Shown one piece after another: positions 26,371 to 35,493 of a DNA stretch of 64,000 nucleotides (its first letter is position 1; each line of letters starts with the position of its first letter). The notes under the pieces were generated by a model. The model worked only from the letters and a program-made list of their open reading frames with translations. It did not search any database and was not told the DNA's origin. The stretch comes from Winogradskyella ludwigii (lineage in GTDB: Bacteria; Bacteroidota; Bacteroidia; Flavobacteriales; Flavobacteriaceae): the NCBI RefSeq assembly GCF_013403985.1, contig NZ_JABFDF010000001.1:620001-684000 (forward strand), read 5' to 3'. The position numbers and the translations under genes are program-made.

Positions 26371-28953
26371 TTAAGCTGAATTACGACTTGCATTAATATT
26401 ACCAAACAACGAACGCATTACCATTTTCTCAAAAATCTTCATTTGCTCATCATCAGGTTTAACACCAGATTTTTCAAGCTCTTGAATCTTTTTTAATGCA
26501 TATTGCTGAATAGTCAATAAAGGTAAAACTATAGATTCCCTTACCGCAATAGAAGCTTTACCTGCAGGCTCTTCTTGCATTAACTCACTGTAACCTGTTA
26601 GTTTTAGTATTAAACGTTTAGATGTTTCATATTCATTATAAATGATAGTCCAAAATTCTCCGTACTCAGGATCATCAGCCATATACCTTGTCAATCCAAA
26701 GAATGACTTAGACAACGACATCATACTATTTTCAATTAAAGTTTTAAAGAAATCTGATGTTTTAAACAACGTTTGAACTTTTTCAAATTCACCTGCATCC
26801 TCATAATGCTTCAATGCTGTACCCACACCAAAAAAGCCTGGTACATTTTGTTTCAATTGACTCCAAGATCCTACGAATGGAATCGCTCTTAAATCCTCAA
26901 ACACTAAACCTTCAGATTTTCCACGTTTAGATGGACGACTTCCAATATTAGTTTTAGCATAATACTTCAAAGTACTCATATTTTCTAAATATGAAATAAA
27001 TTTTGGATGTGCTTTAAAACCAGAATATGCTGTGTAGCTTCGCTCTGACAAATCTGTCATAACACTTCTATCTTCATCAGACATGGTTAAATCTTTTTCA
27101 CTAATACTATTACCAATACCTGAACTAATTAATTGTTCAAGATTATATTGAGACGATTCTAAAGTTCCAAAATTAGAACTTATTGTCTGCCCTTGTATAG
27201 TTAATTGTACTTCTTCATCTTCTATTGTTGGTCCTAGAGATGCATAAAAATTATGTGTTTTTCCACCACCACGAGCTGGAGGTCCACCTCTACCATCAAA
27301 GAAAATAACTTTAATTCCATGTGCTCTAGATACTGTTGTTAAATTTTCTTTTGCTTTATAAATAGCCCAATTAGCCATTAAATAACCGCCATCTTTAGTA
27401 CCATCACTAAAACCTAGCATTATTGTTTGCTTATTTCCTCTTGATTTTAAATGTGCTGCATATTCAGGATTTGTATACAACTCCTCCATTACTGCAGGTG
27501 CATTTTCTAAATCTGTTATGGTTTCAAAAAGCGGCCCAATATCTACGGTTAATTTATCTTGAAAAGCGACCAAATTCAACATTGCAAATAATTGCATAAC
27601 GTTGAGAGTGGTTTGATTGTTACTAATAATATATCTATTTGCAGCCTTTTCACCATTCGTTTCTTGAATCGTTTTAATAGCTTTCATCGTCTGCAAAGCT
27701 TTTAATGTTTCCTCATCTTTAATTAAAGACAAATCAACCTCTCCTTTCGCTTTCGATAAAATCTTAACTTGATCTGCTTCAGGTAGTTCATGATAATCTC
27801 TCGGAAAAATATCGCTTCCGCTTTCAATTAAAGCATTCACCATATCATTAAAAAACTGATCATGCTTTCTACTATCTTGTCTAATATCTAGGTTCGCAAA
27901 ATGGAACCCAAAAAGATGAACCTTATTCATTAAGCTATTTACCTCAGATACATAAAGCGATTGATGCTTATCTACAATAACATCTTTAATCTCTTTTAAT
28001 GCTGAAGCAAAACTCTCTACTGTTAACGTTGAGGTTTTATTAGTAATAATTTTATAAAGTTCCGTTTCTAAGACTACAATTTTTTCTTCGACACCTTCAA
28101 AGGTTAATTTTCGTCTTAATTGACGTGCGTCTCTGTAGTAATTCTTAATTATAGTATCTCGTAATCTTTTTGCTACGTTTAGCGTAATTTCAGGAGTAAC
28201 AAACGGGTTTCCATCTCTATCTCCACCTGGCCAAAAACCAATATTAATAATATCGTTTTCTATTTGTTTACCATCAAAAATGTTCTGCTGAATGTAATCA
28301 TAAATGGTACCAAAAGATTTGTAAAAAACATTCTCTAAATACCAGATTAAACTCACAGCCTCATCATAAGGTGATGGTTTTTTATCTTTAAAAAATGGAG
28401 TCTTTCCTAGCTGTGCTAACAATTCATTAATCCGAAGTAAATCATTCTCACGAATAGCTTCTGTTAGATCTGTAATAATTCCTAAAACAGAACCTGGATA
28501 AAACTGTGTAGGATGCGCTGTTAAAACAATACGAACCTTAAACTCTTCTAAATATTTTTTAAGCGTCTCTAATTTACCTTCTGCAGAAACCGTTTCTTTT
28601 AAATTACGAAGCGTTCCAATACCATCCATGTTATTAACAACAGGGAAAGAGGCATCTTCAATAGCATCAAACAAAACCACTTGACGTTCTATATATTGAA
28701 TAAACCGGAACAACAAATTAATCTGACTTTGAGACGAGCGTCTGGCTTGATATTTATTAAAGAACGTTTCAACTATGGTTGTTGGGTCTTCTTTTTTAAT
28801 AAATCCTTTTTGACAAGTCTCATGGAACAATGGTAATAATGCTCCTGTTTTTGTAACGCTATCAAACGGCAATGTCATAAATATACTGTTGTATATCTGA
28901 TACTTTGACATTACGTTTTGATTAAATCGAGTAAGCTTTGGCTGTGTTGGCAT
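26371..28953 (-). CDS. ppc: Phosphoenolpyruvate carboxylase
   Basis: Carboxylates phosphoenolpyruvate to oxaloacetate, refilling the TCA cycle for aspartate- and glutamate-family amino acids. The catalytic His147 is in RIVLTAHPTQFYPGSV, and the second active site is seen in MLGFSDGTKDGGYLMANW and FFDGRGGPPARGGGK. WPGGDRDGNPFV is another conserved segment. At 860 aa it is close to the usual ~880, and the C-terminus ends in NINASRNSA rather than the typical ...RNTG. The start lies 4 nt after the leuB stop, so ppc is the last gene of the leu operon, an unusual coupling of anaplerosis to leucine synthesis. Confidence 0.94.
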   Translation of the reverse strand: MPTQPKLTRFNQNVMSKYQIYNSIFMTLPFDSVTKTGALLPLFHETCQKGFIKKEDPTTIVETFFNKYQARRSSQSQINLLFRFIQYIERQVVLFDAIEDASFPVVNNMDGIGTLRNLKETVSAEGKLETLKKYLEEFKVRIVLTAHPTQFYPGSVLGIITDLTEAIRENDLLRINELLAQLGKTPFFKDKKPSPYDEAVSLIWYLENVFYKSFGTIYDYIQQNIFDGKQIENDIINIGFWPGGDRDGNPFVTPEITLNVAKRLRDTIIKNYYRDARQLRRKLTFEGVEEKIVVLETELYKIITNKTSTLTVESFASALKEIKDVIVDKHQSLYVSEVNSLMNKVHLFGFHFANLDIRQDSRKHDQFFNDMVNALIESGSDIFPRDYHELPEADQVKILSKAKGEVDLSLIKDEETLKALQTMKAIKTIQETNGEKAANRYIISNNQTTLNVMQLFAMLNLVAFQDKLTVDIGPLFETITDLENAPAVMEELYTNPEYAAHLKSRGNKQTIMLGFSDGTKDGGYLMANWAIYKAKENLTTVSRAHGIKVIFFDGRGGPPARGGGKTHNFYASLGPTIEDEEVQLTIQGQTISSNFGTLESSQYNLEQLISSGIGNSISEKDLTMSDEDRSVMTDLSERSYTAYSGFKAHPKFISYLENMSTLKYYAKTNIGSRPSKRGKSEGLVFEDLRAIPFVGSWSQLKQNVPGFFGVGTALKHYEDAGEFEKVQTLFKTSDFFKTLIENSMMSLSKSFFGLTRYMADDPEYGEFWTIIYNEYETSKRLILKLTGYSELMQEEPAGKASIAVRESIVLPLLTIQQYALKKIQELEKSGVKPDDEQMKIFEKMVMRSLFGNINASRNSA

Positions 28954-28957
28954 TTAA

Positions 28958-30079
28958 TTATATGATTGTAGATTGACCTAAATGAATGTTCTTAAAATTA
29001 AGATTGGTATCTTTTGGATTAAAAATAAAATCCTCAATAAAGTCACCAACATTAGAGGTCGTCACTGTATTTATCACCGAATTTATATCTGGTGTAGTAA
29101 TGTTTAATTTTAATGATTTTTCTACTGCTAACCTAATTAATTCGGCTTCATTATGCAATTCAAAATGCGATAATAACATTGCAGCAGACAAAATAGACGC
29201 AATAGGGTTTGCTATACCTTTGTTTGCAGCTTGAGGGTAAGACCCATGAATTGGCTCAAACATAGCATACTTATCTCCAACCGAAGCTGAAGCTAATAAA
29301 CCTATTGAACCTCCAATAACACTAGCCTCATCGCTAATGATATCTCCAAACATATTTTCCGTTAAAATCACATCAAATTGTTTTGGATTTAAGATCATTT
29401 GCATAGCTGCATTATCTACAAACAAAAAGTCTAGAGTAACATCTGGATACTGTTCTGCAACTTCTTTTACTACTTTTCTCCAAAGTCTAGACGACTCTAA
29501 CACATTAGCCTTATCAACTAAGGTTACTTTATGGCTTCTGTTTTCTGCAGCAACAAATGCGAGATGTGCAATACGCTCAATTTCTTCGCGAGAATAACCA
29601 CATAAATCTGAAGCGAAATTACCATCTTCTGATAAATATTTTTCCCCAAAATAAATACCTCCAGTCAATTCTCTATAGATAGAAATATCAGTTCCTTCTA
29701 TGATATGTTTCTTTAGAGGAGATTTATCTAACAACGTTTTATACGCTTTAACAGGTCTAATATTTGCATATAAACCTAATTCTTTACGCAATTTAAGCAA
29801 ACCTTGTTCCGGACGTACTTTTGCTGATGGATCGTTATCATATTTAGGATCTCCAATGGCTCCAAACAAAATAGCATCTGTATTTTTACACAGCTCTAAT
29901 GTTTTTTCTGGCAAAGCATCATTATGCTTATCTATGGCAACAGCTCCAACATCTGCTGTTGTAAATTTAAAATTGTGATTAAATTCTGAAGCGATAGCTT
30001 TCAAAGCTTTTACTGCTTGATTTGTTACTTCTGGACCAATACCATCACCTGGTAAAATTGCTATATTTAATTTCATCAA
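28958..30079 (-). CDS. leuB: 3-isopropylmalate dehydrogenase
   Basis: Oxidatively decarboxylates 3-isopropylmalate to 2-oxoisocaproate. The N-terminal IAILPGDGIGPEV, the VRPEQGLLKLRKELGLYANIRP-type arginine region, and the signature NMFGDIISDEASVIGGSIGLL with Mg ligand aspartates are clear; FEPIHGSYPQAANKGIANP follows. Length is 373 aa. The reading frame begins with ATGATG, and either ATG may be used. It stands downstream of leuD and 4 nt before ppc. Confidence 0.96.
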   Translation of the reverse strand: MMKLNIAILPGDGIGPEVTNQAVKALKAIASEFNHNFKFTTADVGAVAIDKHNDALPEKTLELCKNTDAILFGAIGDPKYDNDPSAKVRPEQGLLKLRKELGLYANIRPVKAYKTLLDKSPLKKHIIEGTDISIYRELTGGIYFGEKYLSEDGNFASDLCGYSREEIERIAHLAFVAAENRSHKVTLVDKANVLESSRLWRKVVKEVAEQYPDVTLDFLFVDNAAMQMILNPKQFDVILTENMFGDIISDEASVIGGSIGLLASASVGDKYAMFEPIHGSYPQAANKGIANPIASILSAAMLLSHFELHNEAELIRLAVEKSLKLNITTPDINSVINTVTTSNVGDFIEDFIFNPKDTNLNFKNIHLGQSTII

Positions 30080-30117
30080 AAAAATTGTTTCCAGATTAAC
30101 GGAAATCTTACGTTTAG

Positions 30118-30708
30118 TTAATATATTTTATGAGCTTCAAAAGCTTCAATCTGTTCTTTATTATTTACAAGATAATCAATATCATCGTAACCATTGATCA
30201 TACAGGTCTTTTTATAAGCATCAATTTCAAAATCTTCTAATAATTCTGAATCTGGAACAGAAATCGTTTGATTTTCGAGATTAACAACTAACTCTGTCTG
30301 TGGATTAGACACTACTAGACTAAGTAAGTCACTTAAAAAATCCTTAGAGACTTGCACAGGCAGCAATCCATTATTTAATGCATTTCCTTTAAAAATATCT
30401 GCAAAAAAACTAGATACAACCACTTTAAAACCAAAGTCTGTAATTGCCCAAGCCGCATGCTCTCTACTGGATCCACACCCAAAATTATCTCCAGCAACTA
30501 GTATCTGACCAGAGTATTTAGTGTCATTTAAGACAAAATCTTTATTAATCTCACCTGTTTTATCGTATCTCCAATCTCTAAAGACATTATCTCCAAATCC
30601 TTTTCTGTCCGTTGCTTTTAAAAAACGCGCTGGTATAATTTGATCTGTATCTACATTCTCAATATTTAATGGAATGGCTCTAGATTTTAATGTTGTAAAT
30701 TTTTCCAT
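30118..30708 (-). CDS. leuD: 3-isopropylmalate dehydratase, small subunit
   Basis: Swivel-domain subunit that isomerises isopropylmalate together with LeuC. Motifs: [20 protein letters not shown] at the N-terminus, then [19 protein letters not shown]. The start is placed at the ATG at 30708 ([15 protein letters not shown]), the usual N-terminus. A longer frame could begin at a GTG at 30720, but that codon lies in a start-codon hairpin. Length 197 aa is normal. It lies between leuC and leuB in the leu operon. Confidence 0.95.
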   Translation of the reverse strand: MEKFTTLKSRAIPLNIENVDTDQIIPARFLKATDRKGFGDNVFRDWRYDKTGEINKDFVLNDTKYSGQILVAGDNFGCGSSREHAAWAITDFGFKVVVSSFFADIFKGNALNNGLLPVQVSKDFLSDLLSLVVSNPQTELVVNLENQTISVPDSELLEDFEIDAYKKTCMINGYDDIDYLVNNKEQIEAFEAHKIY

Positions 30709-30716
30709 AGTAATGC

Positions 30717-30728
30717 CCACAAAAGTGG
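30717..30728 (-). repeat. Start-codon hairpin before leuD
   Basis: On the coding strand AGATAT is followed by CCAC-TTTT-GTGG (30728-30717), then GCATTACT and the leuD ATG. The lead-in AATTAAAAAGA matches the A-rich linker seen before proC and argB. Confidence 0.6.
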
Positions 30729-30757
30729 ATATCTTCTTTTTAATTTATTTTAAATAC

Positions 30758-30783
30758 CTACAAGATTTTTGAAATCTTACAGT
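30758..30783 (-). repeat. Degenerate REP-like palindrome between leuC and leuD
   Basis: CTACAAGATTT-TTG-AAATCTTACAG, a near-perfect inverted repeat of about 11 bp, precedes the leuD start-codon hairpin by about 30 bp. The order REP element, A-rich linker, hairpin, ATG repeats the arrangement seen in front of proC and argB. Confidence 0.5.
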
Positions 30784-30789
30784 ATAACA

Positions 30790-32178
30790 TCAATTTAGTT
30801 GCTTTGAAATATCAATGATTTTTCCTTCTACAGCAGTTGCTGCTGCAACCAAAGGACTCGCTAAAATAGTTCTTGAACCTTGACCTTGACGACCTTCAAA
30901 ATTCCTATTAGAAGTCGACACACAATACTCGCCTTGAGGAATCTTATCATCATTCATTGCTAAACACGCAGAACAACCTGGCTGACGCAATTCGAATCCT
31001 GCATCTTCAAAAACAGCCTTTAACCCTTCTTCTATAATCTGATTTTCTACTTGCTTACTTCCTGGAACTAACCAAGCCGTAACATTACTTGCTTTTTTCT
31101 TTCCTTTTATATAGTCTGCTGCCACTCTAAAATCTTCAATTCTAGAATTAGTACAACTTCCTATGAACACAAAATTGATGGGTTTATTGATTAAACTTTC
31201 ACCAGCTTCAAAATTCATATAAGCCAATGATTTTTTAAATGATGGGTTCTCATCTACAGGAATTGTTTCAGAAATTTTAATTCCCATTCCTGGATTAGTT
31301 CCATATGTAATCATTGGTTCTATGTCTTGGGCATCAAAACTGTATTCTTGATCAAATTGTGCTCCATCATCTGTAGGAAGTGTTTTCCAATAGGCTACTT
31401 TCTTTTCAAAATCATCACCTTTTGGGGCAAATTCTCGTCCTTTTACGTATTCAAAAGTCGTATTATCTGGCGCAATCATTCCACCTCTTGCTCCCATTTC
31501 AATACTCATATTACAAACAGTCATACGACCTTCCATACTCATCTCTTCAAATACATTTCCTGCGTATTCACAGAAATAACCTGTACCTGAATTGGTTCCT
31601 AGTTTTGAAATAATATAAAGAATAACATCTTTTGGCAACACACCGTTCTTCAATTTCCCATTAACAGAAACCCTTAAACTTTTTGGCTTCGTTAATAATA
31701 AACATTGACTCGCAAATACTTGTGCCACCTGACTAGTACCAATACCAAATGCAATAGCTCCAAACGCACCATGTGTTGATGTATGACTATCTCCACAAAC
31801 CATGGTCATACCTGGCTGTGTAATTCCTAACTCTGGTGCCATGACGTGAACTATACCATTGTATTTATGACCTAGTTCATATAATGTAATATCGTTTTTT
31901 TTACAATTTTTAGACAATTGTTCTAATTGCTGCCTAGAAAGCTTGTCTTTTATAGGTTGATCTTGATTTAAAGTTGGAGTGTTATGATCTGCAGTTGCTA
32001 CTATTTGGCTAGGCCTAAATACAGGAATTCCGCGTTCTTCCAATTCATTGAAAGCCTGCGGACTTGTAACCTCATGTATTAAATGTTTATCTATATAAAG
32101 AATTTGCGGTCCATTGTCTATAGCATTTACTACATGCGCATCCCAGACTTTGTCAAAGAGTGTTTTTTTTGTTGTCAT
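30790..32178 (-). CDS. leuC: 3-isopropylmalate dehydratase, large subunit
   Basis: Aconitase-family [4Fe-4S] enzyme; with LeuD it converts 2- to 3-isopropylmalate. Cluster cysteines lie in [16 protein letters not shown] and [37 protein letters not shown] is the substrate-binding segment. Length 462 aa is normal. The leuA-leuC gap contains a perfect 10-bp inverted repeat that may serve in mRNA processing or attenuation. Confidence 0.97.
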   Translation of the reverse strand: MTTKKTLFDKVWDAHVVNAIDNGPQILYIDKHLIHEVTSPQAFNELEERGIPVFRPSQIVATADHNTPTLNQDQPIKDKLSRQQLEQLSKNCKKNDITLYELGHKYNGIVHVMAPELGITQPGMTMVCGDSHTSTHGAFGAIAFGIGTSQVAQVFASQCLLLTKPKSLRVSVNGKLKNGVLPKDVILYIISKLGTNSGTGYFCEYAGNVFEEMSMEGRMTVCNMSIEMGARGGMIAPDNTTFEYVKGREFAPKGDDFEKKVAYWKTLPTDDGAQFDQEYSFDAQDIEPMITYGTNPGMGIKISETIPVDENPSFKKSLAYMNFEAGESLINKPINFVFIGSCTNSRIEDFRVAADYIKGKKKASNVTAWLVPGSKQVENQIIEEGLKAVFEDAGFELRQPGCSACLAMNDDKIPQGEYCVSTSNRNFEGRQGQGSRTILASPLVAAATAVEGKIIDISKQLN

Positions 32179-32196
32179 TAATGAGATTCAATTAGC

Positions 32197-32244
32197 ATTA
32201 GTGTAATTAGAAGCCTTACAAAACTAAGGTTCTTTTACACTAAT
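32197..32244 (-). repeat. Nested inverted repeat between leuA and leuC
   Basis: ATTAGTGTAA (32197-32206) and TTACACTAAT (32235-32244) are perfect inverse complements, and within them CCTTA (32214-32218) pairs with TAAGG (32225-32229). The result is a long two-part hairpin in the leuA-leuC transcript. There is no T-run immediately after it on the coding side, so it may be a stability or processing element rather than a terminator. Confidence 0.55.
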
Positions 32245-32254
32245 ACTTTATATT

Positions 32255-33430
32255 TTAAGCTGAAATTATTTGTTGATAAACCTTACTCGTTTCAATGATT
32301 TGATGAATATCACTATCATTGATTTCCTTCTTTCTGTCTGCAAAACTTAAAAAGTTAGCGTACACATCGTCTAACTGTAATTTGGTAAGTTCATAGCCTA
32401 CATTTTTTGCTCTATACGCCAAAGCAGCTCTTCCGCTTCTTGCTGTTAAAACAATTGCAGATTCAGTAACTCCAACATCTTTAGGATCTATAATTTCGTA
32501 AGTTGCTCTATTTTTTATTACACCATCTTGGTGAATACCAGAACTATGCGCAAAGGCATTAGCTCCAACTATTGCCTTATTAGGCTGTGTATAAATTCCC
32601 ATGCTATCACTAACCAATTGGCTCATTCCAAATAGCATAGAAGTATTAATATTTGTATCTAAATTAAGGTAAGGATGTTGTTTTAAAACCATCACTACTT
32701 CTTCTAAAGCAGTATTACCAGCACGCTCGCCAATACCATTAATGGTACATTCAATTTGACGTGCTCCATTAATAACTCCTTCAATAGAATTTGCTGTTGC
32801 TAATCCTAAATCATTATGACAATGACAAGACAAAATTGCCTTTTCAATACCCTTTACATTTTCTTTTAAATATTTGATTTTCGCACCATACTCACTAGGC
32901 AAGCAATATCCTGTAGTATCTGGAATATTTAAAACCGTTGCTCCTGCTTTAATCGCAGCTTCACAAACTCTTGCTAAATATTCATTTTCTGTTCTTCCTG
33001 CATCTTCGGCATAAAACTCAACATCTTCAACAAATGATTTTGCATATTTCACAGCCTCAAAAGCACGTTCTATAATTGCTTCTCTATTGGATTTGAATTT
33101 ATGAAGAATATGAGAATCAGAAGTCCCAATACCTGTATGTATTCTACCTCTCTTTGCATACTGTAAAGATTGAGCAGCGACTTTTATATCATTTTCTACA
33201 GCACGTGTTAGGCCACAGACCGTTGCATTTTTAACAATTTTTGAAATCGCTTCTACAGACTTAAAATCTCCTGGACTTGACACTGGAAAACCAGCTTCAA
33301 TAACATCAACGCCAAGCAGATCTAATTGCGCTGCAATCAAAACTTTTTGTTCTGAATTTAATTTACAGCCCGGAACTTGCTCTCCATCGCGAAGTGTTGT
33401 ATCGAAGATTTGTATATTGTTATTTGACAT
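32255..33430 (-). CDS. leuA: 2-isopropylmalate synthase, short form lacking the C-terminal regulatory domain
   Basis: Condenses 2-oxoisovalerate with acetyl-CoA. The N-terminal HMGL-like signature [16 protein letters not shown], the [16 protein letters not shown] metal site, and [18 protein letters not shown] are present, followed by [13 protein letters not shown] of the linker region. It ends at 391 aa, while typical IPMS has about 510-560 aa including a leucine-binding LeuA dimer domain. That domain is missing here, so leucine feedback is not expected, or regulation occurs elsewhere (inference). First gene of the leuA-leuC-leuD-leuB-ppc operon; the context supports IPMS rather than homocitrate or citramalate synthase. 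Confidence 0.92.
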   Translation of the reverse strand: MSNNNIQIFDTTLRDGEQVPGCKLNSEQKVLIAAQLDLLGVDVIEAGFPVSSPGDFKSVEAISKIVKNATVCGLTRAVENDIKVAAQSLQYAKRGRIHTGIGTSDSHILHKFKSNREAIIERAFEAVKYAKSFVEDVEFYAEDAGRTENEYLARVCEAAIKAGATVLNIPDTTGYCLPSEYGAKIKYLKENVKGIEKAILSCHCHNDLGLATANSIEGVINGARQIECTINGIGERAGNTALEEVVMVLKQHPYLNLDTNINTSMLFGMSQLVSDSMGIYTQPNKAIVGANAFAHSSGIHQDGVIKNRATYEIIDPKDVGVTESAIVLTARSGRAALAYRAKNVGYELTKLQLDDVYANFLSFADRKKEINDSDIHQIIETSKVYQQIISA

Positions 33431-33574
33431 ATATCAAAATATAATTTTAGTATTGTCTTACGAATATATGTTTTGAATTTGCGTTTAATAACTTTCTTAA
33501 TGTAACTTTACGATGTTCAGTTGTGAAAAAATATTTTAATTTATTGATTAACAAACACATAAGCCTATATTAAA

Positions 33575-35125
33575 TTGATAACTAAAGACCAAAAAGATAA
33601 TCTATTCTCATTAGTTAAGTCCTTAACTAAATCTGAAAAACGCCAGTTTAAGCTTTATGTTGGTCGGCTTGGTGTAAATTCTGATTCAAAATTCCTGAAT
33701 CTATTTAATTTATTAGATAAAGCTAAAGCATACAATGAAGCTTCCATTTTAAAAAGTGGTATTGTAAAAAAGCAACAATTAGCAAATGTAAAAGCGCATT
33801 TATACAAGCAGATTTTAATTAGTTTAAAGCTAAATCCATCACATCAAAATGTACGTTTACAGATTAGAGAACAGCTCGATTTTGCTTCCATATTATATCA
33901 CAAGGGTTTATACAAACAAAGTTTAAAAATATTAGATAAAGCCAAAGAATTGGCCATTGCAAACGAAGAAAAGAATTCGGCCTTTGAAATCGTAGAACTT
34001 GAAAAAGTTATTGAATCCCAATACATTACAAGAAGTATAAGTACACGTGCAGATGAATTAGCTATCCAAGCGAAAGAACTGAGTGCGCTCAATGTAATAG
34101 CGAGTAAACTTTCAAACTTATCGCTTCAACTTTACAGCACCATTCTAAAAACCGGTTACATAAAAAATGAGGAAGAAGCCAATATGGTCATCGACTATTT
34201 CAATAAACATCTTCCAAAAGTAAAAATTGAAACTTTAGGCTTTCGAGAAAAATTATGGCTCTATAAAGCTAATTTATGGCAAAGTTTTTTACTTCAAGAT
34301 TTTTTAAGTTGCTATAAATATGCTTCTAAATGGGTTGATTTATTTCATCAGAATCCGAGTATGGTTAATTTGAATCCTGTATTCTTTTTAAAAGGAAACA
34401 ACTATCTTTTAGAAGCCTTATTTTATATTGGAAACAAACCCAAATTTTTAGAAAAACTTTCTGAATTTGAAGCCACTGTTAATACGCCTACGTTTCCACA
34501 AGATGAAAATGTTGCCTCTTTAGTTTTTCTTTACACCAATTTTCACATCATAAATCAACACTTTATTGATGGAAGTTTTGAAGAAGGATTAGATTTAATT
34601 CCAAAGATTGAAAAAGCATTAATTCCTTTTAACGATAGAATTGATCCGCATCATAAAATGATTTTCTACTACAAGTTTGCGAGTTTGCAATTTGGAGCTG
34701 GCAACAACAAAGCTTGTATTAAATATCTTGATAAAATTATTTCGAATAAAACATTATCCATGCGTGAAGATTTACTCTGTTTCTCTAGAGTTTTAAATCT
34801 TGTCGCACATTATGAAGCAGGCTTAGATTACCACTTAGAAACCCTTTTACGAAGTACTTATAAGTTTTTAATTAAGATGAATGAACTTCATGAAGTGCAA
34901 AAGGAAATGATAAAATTTATTAGAGGATTGCAAGATATATATCCACATGATTTGAAAAATGCTTTTAAGAAATTACACCAAACTCTAAAGACTTTTGAAG
35001 ACCATCCTTATGAGCGACGTGCATTTTTATATCTCGATATTATTTCTTGGTTAGAGAGTAAAATTGAAAACAAACCGGTTAGCGAAATTATTCAAACTAA
35101 GTATTTAGCAAAGAAAAGTTCATAA
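33575..35125 (+). CDS. Conserved hypothetical helical (TPR-like) protein
   Basis: A 516-aa protein I do not recognise beyond a flavobacterial type of large all-helical cytoplasmic protein. It starts with TTG (33575). The N-terminus (ITKDQKDNLFSLVKSLTKSEKRQFKLY) is highly charged. Helix pairs such as LYHKGLYKQSLKILDKAKELA look like single tetratricopeptide repeats, so a scaffold role is possible. No signal peptide or membrane segment is seen. It is divergent from leuA, with 144 bp between, and stands alone ahead of the SAM riboswitch. Function is unknown. Confidence 0.75.
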   Translation: MITKDQKDNLFSLVKSLTKSEKRQFKLYVGRLGVNSDSKFLNLFNLLDKAKAYNEASILKSGIVKKQQLANVKAHLYKQILISLKLNPSHQNVRLQIREQLDFASILYHKGLYKQSLKILDKAKELAIANEEKNSAFEIVELEKVIESQYITRSISTRADELAIQAKELSALNVIASKLSNLSLQLYSTILKTGYIKNEEEANMVIDYFNKHLPKVKIETLGFREKLWLYKANLWQSFLLQDFLSCYKYASKWVDLFHQNPSMVNLNPVFFLKGNNYLLEALFYIGNKPKFLEKLSEFEATVNTPTFPQDENVASLVFLYTNFHIINQHFIDGSFEEGLDLIPKIEKALIPFNDRIDPHHKMIFYYKFASLQFGAGNNKACIKYLDKIISNKTLSMREDLLCFSRVLNLVAHYEAGLDYHLETLLRSTYKFLIKMNELHEVQKEMIKFIRGLQDIYPHDLKNAFKKLHQTLKTFEDHPYERRAFLYLDIISWLESKIENKPVSEIIQTKYLAKKSS

Positions 35126-35166
35126 TTCTATCAATTTCATAAAAAACTCATAAAATTGACGAATTA

Positions 35167-35199
35167 TTTGGAATTGTAGTTTTTGTATTGCAATATTTG
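35167..35199 (+). promoter_or_regulatory. Candidate promoter of the metY-metX transcript
   Basis: TTTG (35167-35170), then 21 nt, then AATATTTG (35192-35199), a 7/8 match to TAnnTTTG. The spacing fits the Bacteroidota -33/-7 pattern and would start transcription about 20 nt ahead of the riboswitch. Confidence 0.55.
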
Positions 35200-35227
35200 T
35201 GCTCACAAAGTTCAAACACTTACTGAA

Positions 35228-35350
35228 ATGTTATCAAGAAAGGCGGAGGGAATGACCCTATGAAGCCTTAGCAACCCTTAGATTTACTAAGAAGGTGCTA
35301 AATTCTACTTAATTGCTCGATTCATTAATCGAAACATTGGATAGATAACT
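35228..35350 (+). promoter_or_regulatory. SAM-I (S-box) riboswitch
   Basis: The canonical order is visible: P1 left arm TTATC near 35231, then AAGAAAGGCGGAGGGA, the segment ATGACCCTATGAAGCCT, GCAACC, then AAGGTGCTAAATTC, a P4-like hairpin (TCGATTCATTAATCGA), and the P1 right arm GATAGATAA ending about 35348. Binding of S-adenosylmethionine should promote the terminator at 35356-35392 and shut off metY-metX. Assignment rests on motif order and the sulfur-assimilation genes downstream. Confidence 0.93.
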
Positions 35351-35355
35351 CAAGA

Positions 35356-35392
35356 CTAATTACCCATCTGTAATTAGCATTTTCTTTTTAAT
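35356..35392 (+). terminator. Riboswitch-controlled terminator
   Basis: CTAATTAC (35356-35363) and GTAATTAG (35370-35377) pair perfectly across CCATCT, followed by a T-rich run. Directly after the P1 right arm, as expected for a transcriptional OFF riboswitch. Confidence 0.85.
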
Positions 35393-35493
35393 ATTTTTCT
35401 ATTAAGTACGCTTCACTCTTCGGCTATGGTCAAAGAACAAAGAGGCTTATTTGGCTTTTGGTTTAATTATTATTAATTCAAAAACTTAGAAAA

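Larger units (their letters stand above)
35126..35493 (+). other. 368-bp leader region before metY
   Basis: No coding frame. It carries a candidate promoter, a SAM-I riboswitch and a terminator-like hairpin, each listed separately, followed by about 100 bp leading to the metY start. Confidence 0.85.

Noticed and set aside
32255..33430. Homocitrate or citramalate synthase
   Set aside because: Directly followed by leuC-leuD-leuB, so 2-isopropylmalate synthase is the better reading.
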